From Gambelia wislizenii (lineage: Eukaryota; Chordata; Lepidosauria; Squamata; Crotaphytidae): a DNA stretch of 64,000 nucleotides. The stretch spans positions 220,833,001 through 220,897,000 of the forward strand of contig JAUMIR010000004.1 in the NCBI GenBank assembly GCA_030847615.1, read 5' to 3'. Below are positions 55,401 to 63,887 of the stretch, piece after piece. The first letter of the stretch is position 1; the number at the start of each line of letters is the position of its first letter. The notes beneath the pieces were generated by a model. The model had not been told where the DNA came from. It saw nothing but the letters and a program-made list of their open reading frames with translations, and did no database searches. Position numbers and translations under genes: made by a program.

Positions 55401-56644
55401 TAATAATTCCTTTCCACAGCATTTCTGGCTATGCGCTGACAAGTCAGGTCTCATGGGCAATATAACACTGCCCATCAAGGTAAACGAGTCACAACTGACT
55501 GATGGCTTTGCTCATTCCTGCCAGCTTACCCTGCCCTGCCTTCTGTGTGCGTTACAGTGATAAAGATGGGGCTGTTCCCATATGAAATCTGTCAACCCTT
55601 CAGACATTCCACAACTGACAGGTGATTGAGACAGGTGTACAGGCATGGAATCTCTCTTTAGGAATGCACAGCACAAGTTATTTTTTATTTTATTTTGTAT
55701 ACTTACTATATAATTTATCTCTCTTCCCCTATCCTCAATCTTAAGGCTTTTAAATTAGAACCTGGGGTTTGATGGAACATTTTGACTATCCAAAGGGTCT
55801 GTCCACTATGTGCCTGATGACTCAACGTGTGGTATATGTGTTAATAAGAAGAGATAGACAGCTCTTTCCAGTGGAGATTGGAGAGATTTGGTTGCTTGCC
55901 AGTCCCAGGTAAAACTTGCAGATCAGTTCTGGAGCTAAAAAACCATGTGGTGGTAAAAAATAAATATGGATGGAGCAAATATTCTGCAGACCTGCAAGAC
56001 ATTTGTGCAACCTGTTCTCCAAAGCAAACATATTTTTTCAGCTGTACACCTGTCAAGGCTTAGTAAAAAAATATCACTGGAAGCATGAAGCAAAAGGCTA
56101 TAATGGAAACACAACTCCCCTTTGTTTTTGATCAGTCCAGAAATGCCCTTATTTTTTGGCAACTCACTGTCCATGTTCATGCATTCCCAAAAAACAGTCT
56201 CAACATGCATAAAGCCACCAACTTCAACCCATTAAAACTGATTCTGCAAATTGGTTCTTAGTGAATTCTGTTTATGAAAGAAGCTGGAAAGTCCACACTT
56301 ACCTAGATTGATTTTATGCTCAAACTTTCTTAGGGCTTTATCTGTAGGAGTGGACATTTTTGCTGCATTGCAGCTGGAAATCTGTTTATTTGCCTGAAAC
56401 AAATTGATTCATAACATAATTGAGCTACCATAAAAAAACAACTCAGGATGCGCACATCAGTTTTGGCATATATCATGCTCTCAACCTCATTACCACAGTA
56501 AACAATCAGGACAGGACGCTTCTAACCTAAACCTATCCTACTTTTCATCCCAATTCATCCAATTCCACTTGTGTTCATATCTTGTTTAATACATTTTAAT
56601 TCATATTGTACACCGCCTCAAGTATTTGGGAGAGGCCAGTAAGA

Positions 56645-56676
<32 letters not shown>

Positions 56677-59600
56677 GAAGACTACAAGTGATTGTGGCAA
56701 ACCCTGACTAAGTTAACTTGGGAGGAGGGATCTGCACTAGAGAAGATGGAGGACACATTCCAGATTCCTCTTTCATAGTTAAGAGTCTGGGGACATTAAC
56801 ACCTGTTTACCAAGTGGTCAACTTCTCAGGATCAAGGGAATACATCTGACTGTCTAGAACCCATCAGAGACAACTATGTACAATTGGCACCAATGTCTGT
56901 GTCAACAGCAGTGGCTCTCTGTAGTGCAAGGGAGTACCAGAGCATCCTCATGCACACAGAGTCCTAGGGGTCTTAGGGTTTGGGGAAAACATCAAATGTT
57001 GTTGTTGTTTTCAGCTTTTTGGGGAGGGGGAGGGACAGTGGTGAGACTGCCAGAAAAAGGGTGTGGTAGTGAAAGAGCTGGATGTGGCCCACCTGTGACA
57101 GAGAGGACAAAGAGTGCTTCAACAAATACGTAGGGAAAGTTCTCATATAATGTTTAACCATAGTTTAGTGCCACATGCAGGAGCAGACAGGACCCCAAGC
57201 AAAGCCTTTGGCCAGTGCATTCCTCTGACCCTCTCCTCCTCCCTTAATCAAGGAGAAAGATAAAGTAGGATTTAACTTCCCTTGATCTCATTCCTGGCTG
57301 TTTGTTACGTATATGGAAACCAGGAATCACTGCTAAATAAATAAATGCTACTTCAGAGTGGGCGACAGTGGAAGATTACCAGTTTTGCCCCAAAATGCAC
57401 TCTAGGGGAAAAGGGAACATTTTTGCCATGCTTTTGGCCCTTTGCAGACTTTTTTACACCCAGGAAATACCATTTTCTTAACAACAGGAAGTGAGTAGAT
57501 ATCACTTTCTGATTCAATAAAGGCCCCTCTTTAACCTAAATTGGCCTAGGATGACCCCAAAATGTGGTGGAAATGCCCCCACCCCCCCTAGAGGGCATTT
57601 TGGGGCAAAATGGCCTGGGGGCTGCACTTTGCCCACCCCTGTACTACTTACATGAATGAGCCAGCTAAAAACTCTGAATTAATGGGCTGTCTTGTTTAGT
57701 TACAATTTATTTTAAGCTCTGGTTCCTGGTTGACATATAATGAGCCAGGAATTGGACAAAGCAAAATGAAGCTCTAGGTTTTTTCCTTCTTCCAGCTGTA
57801 GGGAAGGAAGAGAGAGGAGTGCATAAGCAATACACTTTGCATGGACCCCTTTCTGCTTGTGCATGTAATGCTAAACTATTGCATAGTGTTACATGCAAAT
57901 GCATTCATTGGCACAATACATTTTGGATGTATTAATGTGAATTATTGCTATAAGAGCTCAAAACACAATAAACCAAATACCAAGGTGACACAACATTTTT
58001 CTGTTGTGTGAGAAAAAGGCATCCTCATGCATTCAAAGCATGTGTTTCACTAGAATTCTGTGACTGCCTCCTGATAAAATTCTTTCCAAAGCACCAGGTT
58101 AAAATTCCCAGAGATGTAGCTAGCAGCTAAAACAGAGCTTAGCAACAGTGGAGCTGGAGAGGGCCATTTTTCACCTTTGCATCCCCTACAGGGGCTGCAC
58201 CAGTGGTCTAGATGCAAATGGAAGTGATGTAATGTCACTTCTACTTTCATTTTTGGCCAATTTTTGCCATTTTGGAAGGGAATCAAACCTTATGGGAGGG
58301 TTGGGGCGCCTGTGCAGGCAAAAATGCTACAACTAGCAGCTGTTTTGGCCTAAATAAATAAATAAATATTTTGCTAATCTGATTCTGAATATACAGAAAG
58401 TTCATGGCCCACAGGATGGACTTTGCCCAACCCTGAGCTAAACCGATGACTGCGTAAACTAACTTAGGAATGAGTGACAACAAAGCAAGGCCTTCCAGCC
58501 ACACAATCCTTGAACAACACACCTGTGGGTTTCTTCCTCCAGAGACTGGATTTCTCTTGGTCACCTTTCCTGCATCATCATCCCAGTCCCAGTCATCTTC
58601 TTCACCCTCACTGCTCTCATCAAATTCCTCCACATCCACGTCCTCGTACAAATGTGGCTGCTCCGTTTTAATGGCTACCATCTCTTCCAGAGCTGCTTTA
58701 TTAGCTTGTTCATATCCACTGTTTTTTAAAGCACAAATTTAGTAAAATCTTCTGCAAATCATCATGTAATGCATCAGTGAGCTAACAGCAGAAGAGAATG
58801 AGCAATCTCCACTTTAGAAAAAAAAAGTATAATTTTAAAAGATAATTTTTAAAAGCAACGTTTTTAAAAACTGTATCAATGAAGTGAGCCCTCTGACATG
58901 TCCAGATCCATCCCCAACTTACAGCCAGAAGAGTGGGGATGTGATCAGTGGGGATTCTCTTTCCCACTTGCAGCCATCACTTTCAGAAGCCAGTTCCTGA
59001 AAGCGCTGATTGAGGGTGCTGTGTCTCCCACTCCTCTTCTCCCCAAAGGGAGAATCGAAGCCAGGTATTCTCAGGCAACATTTTGAAAGACTCAGCTGCC
59101 ACCATTTTATTTCTCCTCCATCTTTCCCATGTGGTGAAAAGGAATGAGTGATGCCTGGCCCCCAGATGAAGCACTAGATGGGAAACCTCCCATGTGGCAT
59201 TTTGTCCAAGAAGCTACACAGCCTGAGATCATCTGGGTCACAGAGGGCTGGTAGAAAGAATCTGCTTCCCCCTTCCTGAAATAATTCTCTCTGCCTTTAT
59301 ATTAAAGAAGTGAAGAACCTTGGGCTTTTCAGATGATATACTAGAGTACAACTTCCCTTGTCCCTGGCCATAGTGGTTGGGGCTGATGGGAATCTAACAA
59401 CTGGAGGGTTGCAGGTTCCCTGCTCCAGTTATGTTACTTTGAAGTAACACTGGAGAGCACGAATTTAATGACACACTTATGCTAACCAACTCAGGCCCAC
59501 TCACCATTTCCCAAGCCAATCTAAGGCTTATTACAGGAAAGGGAAGAGCATGATCTTGCAGAAGTTGTTGAACTGCAACGACTATTGTGTGTGTGTGCCT

Positions 59601-61267
59601 TCAAGACGCCTGTCTACTTATGGTGACCTCATGAACTCCAGTGTTAGGCAAGGAATACTCAGAGATGGTTTTGCCACCTCCTTCCTCTGAAATATATCCT
59701 ACAGCACCTGATATTCATTGGTGGTCTCCCATCCAAGTACTAACCAGGGCTGACCCTGCTTAGCTTCCAAGATCAGAAAAGATCTGGTGCCTTTAGGGCA
59801 CTGTTTCCCACACTTGGGTCATCTAGATGTTTTGGACTTCATCTCCCAGAATTCCTGACAGTTGGCCAAGGTGGCTAGGGCTTCTGGGAGATGAAGTCCA
59901 AAACACTTGAAGGACCAAAGTTTGGGAATCACTGCTTTCAGGGTATTTAAGATGCTACTGCTATTGTAAGGACACTGTAAACCCAGTGCTTAGTCAATCC
60001 CAAATACCACTCGTCAGTAGGAGAGGACTACAGCAGCCACCTCTTGGAGCATAGCACTGTAGGCAAGGGAGGGACAGTGTTGATAACAGCTGTAAACACA
60101 GGGTGGCTACCAAGGCCAGCCAAGCTTTCTCAGCTGAGCTGAGCTGAGGTGAGCTGAGGGTTCTCAGCAACATCAGCTGAGAAGCCATTCCAGGGAAACA
60201 AAACATGGGAGGAGGAGTTACGGAGGAAGAGGAGAAAGCAGCTGTGATAAAAAGACAGCAGGAAAAGGAGGCACCTATTTTTTTGAATATATGGCTTTGA
60301 GGGGTTTTCCAGGGCACTCCTTCCATAGTATCTAGGTTCTAAGAACACCTTGAAGCTAGGCATTCAAGAAATAGGCAGCTTGGAGCCAGTCTCTGCAGAG
60401 TGGTGTGTGGCCACCATTACCCCCTGCTGCCACTGCAGTTCCACAGGGGCAAGGATGTCTTGGAGCCTGAGCAATGGGACTGGCAAATGCTATGGTCCAT
60501 TCTACAGGTGGTTTGCCGCTACAGGATCCCAGCCCTGCTTTTTTTGATAATGATTCTCTAGGTTATTTTAGCTAACATATTTACTGGGTTACAGATTCTT
60601 TTATGCCCTACAAAATAAGGATGTACAAGGAATTCAGTGAAAGGAACAGAAAACAAAAGTTTAACCACCTTCAATAATCAAGGCTTCAGCTGCATAGATA
60701 CAGTTAAGCTGCATAAATTTTCCTCCATCTGAAAGCAGTACTAGAATTTCTTACAGCAGATACATATTGTTGATGAAATCAAGACACTATACTCTTAACA
60801 CTGTACAAGAGCACAATCCCTGACAATTCAGGATAAGAATGAAGGGGAAAAACTTGGAAAGCATATTGCTGCTCTTTATGGCACTAGCATACCACTCCCC
60901 GCCCCACCCCCCATATTCTTCCGTCTGTTCATTTATCCAAACAACATTTATCCAAATGCTGGCTACATTTATCCAAATAACAATAAAGGAACTGGAACAG
61001 GATGATAGTGGGTGAGAGATCTTTTCTTTTATGTACAGCAAGGGCACGCAACTGTGGTCTACCAGATGTTTTTGGACTACAAAGCCCATAATTCCTCAAC
61101 AATGGTTGTCTGGTGCGGGCTAATGAAAGTTGGAGTTCAGTAACATCTGGAGGGCCATAACTGGACACTCTTAGAGTTAGTTCATTTTTGCATTACCTGT
61201 CCGAAGCATCTGCATCATCAAATTGTCCTGGAACTATTTGGCTCATGATCTCCTCCCTGTAATCCAT
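34370..61267 (-). CDS. RIOK1: RIOK1, atypical serine kinase RIO1, complete coding region in 17 exons
   Basis: RIO kinase 1 acts in the cytoplasm in late maturation of pre-40S ribosomes and also partners PRMT5. Coding exons on the minus strand: 61267-61197, 58718-58523, 56393-56303, 53967-53898, 52659-52617, 50994-50902, 48976-48864, 48742-48662, 48395-48309, 47482-47345, 45115-45012, 43223-43117, 39746-39681, 38958-38839, 37793-37740, 36262-36113, 34480-34370. They sum to 1695 nt, 564 residues plus TAA, against 568 in human as I recall it. All phases agree and all introns are GT..AG. Visible motifs are an acidic N-terminus with DDWDWDDD, the ATP loop STGKEANVYHA (184-194), lysine 205 in AIKIYK, the catalytic loop [10 protein letters not shown] with Asp321, the metal-binding Asp338 in YIIDVSQS, and a lysine-rich tail. 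No disabling change is seen. The flexible-loop tract reads HSGE where human has HGGG. Confidence 0.98.
34671..34862 (+). mobile_element. Diverged tRNA-derived SINE in RIOK1 intron 16
   Basis: CTCACTGAGTGACCTTTTGC and GCTATAAATGTAATTGATAA match the middle and tail of the SINE at 30472-30660. The head is worn. Confidence 0.5.
35920..36098 (-). mobile_element. tRNA-derived SINE next to RIOK1 exon 16 donor
   Basis: On the minus strand it begins ACCTCAGTTGGCAGAGCACA (A box) and continues with GCCCCAGGCTGAATCCC (B box), then CCTGGAGAGCTGCTGCCAGT and a GACTTGGTATAAGGCAGCTT tail. It starts about 15 bases past the exon 16 donor. Confidence 0.75.
36113..36262 (-). CDS. RIOK1: RIOK1 coding exon 16 (acidic serine-rich)
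   Basis: 150 nt, acceptor CTGTCCTAG, donor GTTAGT. Encodes [20 protein letters not shown], then a serine/aspartate-rich stretch and EPDMDKK. A tRNA-derived SINE starts about 15 bases past the donor. Confidence 0.95.
36420..36550. mobile_element. Short palindromic MITE (CATCATCCC family)
   Basis: GTGGCCTTCCAGATGTTGTT and GCAACTCACATCATCCC face inverted partners GGCTAATGGGAACTGCAGTCC and ACAACAGG. Related copies lie at 37936-38062, 48126-48212, 54826-54912, 59344-59430 and 61038-61162. Confidence 0.65.
36719..37030. mobile_element. hAT-like repeat
   Basis: Shares GCAGCCAGCCTGTGGGCTTC-type ends and a body with CAAAATGCC motifs with the repeats at 54193-54602 and 57355-57645. Confidence 0.45.
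37740..37793 (-). CDS. RIOK1: RIOK1 coding exon 15
   Basis: 54 nt, acceptor TTCCCCACAG, donor GTATAA. Encodes [18 protein letters not shown]. Confidence 0.95.
38608..38823 (-). mobile_element. 5S-rRNA-derived SINE in RIOK1 intron 14
   Basis: The minus strand contains GAAGCTATGCAGGGTCAGG (5S-like) and a tail complementary to TTATAGCAACCCCATGAATT. Confidence 0.75.
38839..38958 (-). CDS. RIOK1: RIOK1 coding exon 14
   Basis: 120 nt, acceptor CTTCATTAG, donor GTAAGT. Encodes [20 protein letters not shown] followed by a KLKEED helix. A 5S-derived SINE begins a few bases beyond the donor side (below 38830). Confidence 0.95.
39681..39746 (-). CDS. RIOK1: RIOK1 coding exon 13
   Basis: 66 nt, acceptor ATGTCTTTCAG, donor GTAAGT. 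Encodes [20 protein letters not shown] and EE. A CR1 LINE tail ends only about 20 bases upstream of the acceptor AG. Confidence 0.94.
39768..42280 (-). mobile_element. CR1 LINE, interrupted by a MITE, in RIOK1 intron 12
   Basis: Read on the minus strand, 42094-41636 encodes the RT N-terminal side ([17 protein letters not shown]), 40690-40160 the C-terminal side ([24 protein letters not shown]), and the 3' end with ATTCTAT tail stops at 39768. The sequence is split at about 40690-41206 by a GC-rich MITE. Numerous stops make it non-functional. Its tail lies close to the exon 13 acceptor. Confidence 0.85.
40690..41206. mobile_element. GC-rich MITE with tandem hairpin units, inserted in CR1
   Basis: The right end CGCGAATGTGAAGGGACGACTG is followed by TA, identical in type to the 6656-9966 element. 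The interior holds about six units of roughly 75 bp with GGGGCCTCCGGAG and its inverse CTCCGGAGGCCCC, separated by GTGGGGAGGGCAGGGAAGG. No left terminal repeat was found. Confidence 0.75.
42300..43116. other. RIOK1 intron 12, left part
   Basis: Apart from the CR1 copy to its left, no repeat family or exon was recognised. Confidence 0.45.
43117..43223 (-). CDS. RIOK1: RIOK1 coding exon 12
   Basis: 107 nt, acceptor TTTCTGGCAG, donor GTCAGA. Encodes [20 protein letters not shown] and [16 protein letters not shown]. Confidence 0.95.
43828..44050. mobile_element. Palindromic MITE in RIOK1 intron 11
   Basis: CCCTTTCACACTACACAATT pairs imperfectly with CAACTGTGTATATGAAAGGG. The inner arm CCTAATGGAATCCTGGGATT pairs with TAGGATTCCATAGG. 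Confidence 0.75.
45012..45115 (-). CDS. RIOK1: RIOK1 coding exon 11 (metal-binding Asp)
   Basis: 104 nt, acceptor TTTTCTAG, donor GTGAGT. Encodes [20 protein letters not shown] and [14 protein letters not shown]. Asp338 is the DFG-equivalent aspartate that forms the phospho-enzyme in RIO1. Confidence 0.96.
45314..45443. mobile_element. Palindromic MITE in RIOK1 intron 10
   Basis: GAAATGTGGCAGCACCTTCA at the left pairs with CTTAAAGATGCTGCCACATT at the right. Confidence 0.7.
45450..46660. other. RIOK1 intron 10, nothing recognised
   Basis: No conserved frame or clear repeat was seen in this stretch. Confidence 0.45.
46665..47137. mobile_element. Two neighbouring Tigger-like MITE copies in RIOK1 intron 10
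   Basis: A first copy ends near 46833 (GTGGATATTGGTTCTGTGGA). A second runs from about 46898 (CAGGTAGGACCCCTGTATCC) to 47135 (GGATACAGGGGTTATACTG) before TA. Confidence 0.6.
47345..47482 (-). CDS. RIOK1: RIOK1 coding exon 10 (catalytic loop)
   Basis: 138 nt, acceptor GATCTAAG, donor GTATGT. Encodes [20 protein letters not shown] and [12 protein letters not shown] with catalytic Asp321 and Asn326. The upstream intron carries a 12-base poly-G run (plus strand) some 15 bases from the acceptor. Confidence 0.96.
48309..48395 (-). CDS. RIOK1: RIOK1 coding exon 9
   Basis: 87 nt, acceptor GTTGTTAG, donor GTAAGT. Encodes [20 protein letters not shown] and KND, the hinge side of the kinase N-lobe. 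Confidence 0.95.
48662..48742 (-). CDS. RIOK1: RIOK1 coding exon 8
   Basis: 81 nt, acceptor CTTCTCAAG, donor GTGACC (a weaker donor). Encodes [20 protein letters not shown] and KEMRNL. Confidence 0.94.
48864..48976 (-). CDS. RIOK1: RIOK1 coding exon 7 (ATP-binding lysine)
   Basis: 113 nt, acceptor TTTGCTAG, donor GTGAGT. Encodes [20 protein letters not shown] with the ATP-contacting Lys205, then [11 protein letters not shown]. Confidence 0.96.
49000..50890. other. RIOK1 intron 6, nothing recognised
   Basis: AT-rich intronic DNA without a recognisable repeat family or conserved frame. Confidence 0.45.
50902..50994 (-). CDS. RIOK1: RIOK1 coding exon 6 (ATP loop, first half)
   Basis: 93 nt, acceptor TTTTCTAAG, donor GTTGGT. 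Encodes [17 protein letters not shown] through [10 protein letters not shown]. The nucleotide-binding loop is split by the following intron. Confidence 0.95.
51000..52610. other. RIOK1 intron 5, nothing recognised
   Basis: No exon, RNA gene or clear transposon was seen. Confidence 0.45.
52617..52659 (-). CDS. RIOK1: RIOK1 coding exon 5
   Basis: 43 nt, acceptor TTTCCACCAG, donor GTAAGT. Encodes [14 protein letters not shown], residues up to 157. Confidence 0.95.
53102..53240 (+). mobile_element. Left end of a Tigger/pogo-like MITE
   Basis: TACAGTAGAACCCCTGCATC followed by the family's GGGGGATTGATTCCGGGCCC. The right end was not found. Confidence 0.55.
53898..53967 (-). CDS. RIOK1: RIOK1 coding exon 4
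   Basis: 70 nt, acceptor ATTCTTCAG, donor GTAAGT. Encodes [17 protein letters not shown], just before the RIO winged-helix/kinase region. Confidence 0.95.
54193..54602. mobile_element. hAT-like repeat in RIOK1 intron 3
   Basis: Begins ACAGGGGTATGCAAAGTGTA and ends near CCACAGTTGCCCACTCAT. The interior has CAAAATGCC runs shared with 57355-57645. Confidence 0.5.
54620..56290. other. RIOK1 intron 3, mostly unique
   Basis: A worn CATCATCCC-family MITE lies at about 54826-54912. Nothing else was recognised. Confidence 0.45.
56303..56393 (-). CDS. RIOK1: RIOK1 coding exon 3
   Basis: 91 nt, acceptor TTTGTTTCAG, donor GTAAGT, ends one base into an aspartate codon. Encodes ANKQISS and [19 protein letters not shown], conserved with human RIOK1. 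Confidence 0.95.
56647..56677. repeat. (AAT)n microsatellite
   Basis: About ten perfect AAT triplets in RIOK1 intron 2. Confidence 0.9.
57355..57645. mobile_element. hAT-like repeat in RIOK1 intron 2
   Basis: Starts near GTGGGCGACAGTGG and ends GGGGGCTGCACTTTGCCCAC. It shares AAAATGC and GAGGGCATTTTGGGG segments with 54193-54602. Confidence 0.5.
58523..58718 (-). CDS. RIOK1: RIOK1 coding exon 2 (acidic region)
   Basis: 196 nt, acceptor AAAAAACAG, donor GTGTGT. Encodes residues 24-89, an acidic disordered stretch with [14 protein letters not shown] and GGRNPQ, aligned to the human DWDWD region. Confidence 0.95.
59588..59795 (-). mobile_element. 5S-rRNA-derived SINE, best-preserved copy
   Basis: The minus strand reads GATCTTGGAAGCTAAGCAGG, then GTTAGTACTTGGATGGGAGA and CAGGTGCTGTAGGA, which is 5S rRNA sequence including the internal promoter, then GAGGTGGCAAAACCATCTCT and a (CA)n end. 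It is a SINE, not a 5S gene: only part of 5S is present and the tail is LINE-related. Confidence 0.85.
59802..59940. mobile_element. Palindromic MITE in RIOK1 intron 1
   Basis: TTTTGGACTTCATCTCCCAG and CTGGGAGATGAAGTCCAAAA are perfect complements, with imperfect outer arms CAGTGATTCCCAAACT-like at both ends. Confidence 0.8.
61197..61267 (-). CDS. RIOK1: RIOK1 coding exon 1
   Basis: ATG at 61267 starts [20 protein letters not shown], matching the RIOK1 N-terminus. It is 71 nt, ends after two bases of a serine codon, and has donor GTAATG. The DNA around it is AT-rich, with an acceptor-like TTTATAG about 45 bases upstream of the ATG. Confidence 0.95.
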
Positions 61268-61752
61268 TACTGCTAGTCACCAGTGCATACAAGCCGTGCT
61301 GTCCTGTTTTTCCTATAAATATATATGCAGATGCTGTAACAGGAGAGTATATTATACACTACATATTGCAGGTGTAGTATGCCATAAATAATGTTGACTG
61401 TGAGATACATATAAGTGCAGTACTATGCCTGTATACAATCTATATAATGCAACCTTCTGGGAAGATCCCACTACCATCACAACTTGAAAAGAAAATCTTA
61501 AAATCTTAAAAAGAAAATGTTACAAGCTGAACATCTTGGAGCAGGAGTGGTAAATACACCCCTACAGTCTCAGACTACAATTCCCATAAGCCTCATCCAG
61601 CATGATCAATGGTAAAAGACTGCAAGAATTTTAGACCAAAACATCTGGAGATGAAAAGCCTCCTTATTTGTCTTGGAGCATGTAGTGTATTCTGTTTGAC
61701 CAAAATAAACACACACTTTTGATATATAAGATCACTCTTTTGAACACAGATT

Positions 61753-62051
61753 CAGTTACCCTTATCTGGAATGCCAAAATCCAAAATTCTCCACATGGGT
61801 AGCTGAGATAGTGATACCTTTGCTTTCTGATGGTTCAATGTACACAAACTTTATTTAATTAATGCACAAAAATTATTAAAATTGTTTGCATAAAGTTACT
61901 ATCAGGCTATGTGTATAAGGTGCATATGAAACATAAATGAATTTCATGTTTAAACTTGGGTCCCCTCTCCAAGAGATCTCATTATGTATATGCAAATATT
62001 CCAAAATCCAAAATACCTCTGATCCCAAGCATGTTGGATAAGGGAGACTCA
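61753..62051. mobile_element. MITE with CCCTTATC terminal repeats
   Basis: Starts CAGTTACCCTTATCTGGAAT and ends GTTGGATAAGGGAGACTC. CCAAAATCCAAAAT occurs near both ends. It lies upstream of the RIOK1 start exon. Confidence 0.65.
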
Positions 62052-62159
62052 ATCAGCATTTTACTCATTAACAATCTATTCATATTCACAATTTTGCAAA
62101 CATTAAAGTGGTAAAATAATGGGTACTATTTCACCCAACACATCTAATGAGTTTCTCTC

Positions 62160-63887
62160 TCTCTCTCTCTGGCTTTTCTTCGCAAACGAAGATTCAGGAA
62201 GGACTCATCCCGCGCTTTCTGCAAGCGCGCTGATGACTAAAAAGGCCAATCCGAGATAAACAAGTCCGGTTGCAAAAAGCACAGCAGAAGGTCTCCTTGG
62301 GTGATGTTTTTGGGTTGTGATTCTTTCTGCGTTGTCGTTTCTCTTCAAGACTTGTTTGGCATGAGTTCTCAAATAAGGCTGCAGCATTGTGGATAGTGCG
62401 TCTCCATGCCTCCCGATGTGAGGCCAGGGCGGACCACTGTTGGTGATCAATTTGGCCAAGCCTGAGATGTTGTTTCAGGGAGTCTTTGTATCGCTTTTTT
62501 GGAGCGCCCCTCTTACGCTGACCCGTGGCGAGTTCACCGTAGAGTACTATTTTTGGGAGGCGATGGTCCTCCATCCTAGAAACATGCCCTGCCCAGCGCA
62601 GCTGTGTTCTCAATATCATGGCCTCAATGCTGGTGATCCCTGCTTGCTCAAGGACAGCAACATTCGTCACATAGTCAGTCCAGTGTATATTTAGGATTGT
62701 GCGGAGACAGCGCTGATGAAAGCGCTCAAGGAGTCGTAGGTGGTGGCAATAGGTGACCCATGTTTCAGATCCATAAAGGAGGATAGACAGTACGATGGCT
62801 CTATACACACTGATTTTGGTGCTTTGCCTCAGGTGTTTATTGCTCCAGACTCTTTTGTGAAGTCTTCCAAATGTACTATATGCCTTTGCTAATCTGTGAT
62901 CGATCTCTTTGTCAATCTTGGCATCTGAGGAGATGATGCTTCCCAGGTAGGTGAACTGCTGAACGGACTTGAGCACAGATTTGCCGACGGCAATGTGGGG
63001 ATGGTGGTGTTCGTCCTGTGGTGCAGGCTGGTAAAGAACTTCTGTTTTCTTCAGGTTGACTTCTAGCCCAAACAGCTCTGCAGCTGTTGCAAAGCAGGAT
63101 GTTAGGCGCTGCAGAGCTGCTTCTGTGTGGGCAACAAGGGCAGCATCATCAGCGAAGAGCAGCTCACGGACTAGATAGTTTAGAGTCTTAGTGTGAGCCC
63201 TCAGACGGCTTAAGTTAAACAAGCTACCATCAGTACGGTAGCGTATATAGATGCCGTCGTCTTCTACAAGCTCTGCCATAGCCCTTTGGAGCATCGTGCT
63301 AAAGAAGATTGTAAATAAAGTTGGTGCAAGAACACAACCTTGCTTCACTCCATTAGTTATTAGAAAGGGCTCTGAAAGAGCATCGCCATATCTGACTTGA
63401 CCACGCTGGCCCTCGTGTAGCAAGATAATCATTTTAAGGAATTTGGGGGGACATCCTAGTCTTTCCAGGATCTGCCACAGACCTTTTCTACTTACAGTGT
63501 CGAAGGCTTTGGTGAGGTCGACAAATGTTACATAGAGACCCTTGTTCTGCTCCCTACATTTTTCTTGCAGTTGCCTAAGGGCAAATACCATGTCTGTAGT
63601 ACTTCTATTGGCTCTGAAGCCACATTGGCTTTCAGGGAGAAGTTCTTCTGCAATAGCAGGAACTAATCTGTTCAGGAGTATCCTTGCAAGGATTTTTCCA
63701 GCAACAGAGAGCAGTGTTATGCCTCGATAGTTAGAGCAATCGGATTTTGCTCCTTTTTTCTTGTACAGGGTGATGATGACTGCATCTCGGAGGTCTGATG
63801 GCAGTTCCCCTTTTTCCCAGCAATTCACAAGGAATTTGTGGATTTTTTCGTGGAGTGCATGGCCTCCGTGTTTACTAGGGCTATAAA
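62160..63887 (-). mobile_element. RTE-like non-LTR retrotransposon with open RT frame
   Basis: About 565 uninterrupted codons on the minus strand, 63887 down to the stop at 62194. They hold RT motifs SNYRGITLLSVAGKILARIL, QCGFRANRSTTDMVFALRQL, VTFVDLTKAFDTVSR, NGVKQGCVLAPTLF, ELLFADDAALVAH (catalytic FADD), VNLKKTEVLYQP and FTYLGSIIS, then [16 protein letters not shown] and a final [22 protein letters not shown] finger. The 3' UTR is very short: stem-loop CTTCGTTTGCGAAG, then a (GA)n tail, as in RTE-class LINEs. The endonuclease half is missing because another repeat begins at about 63888. Clade is uncertain (RTE or R4-like). Confidence 0.85.

Noticed and set aside
59695..59770. 5S rRNA gene
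   Set aside because: Only part of 5S is present, fused to a LINE-like tail, and the same structure occurs at other places. It is a SINE.
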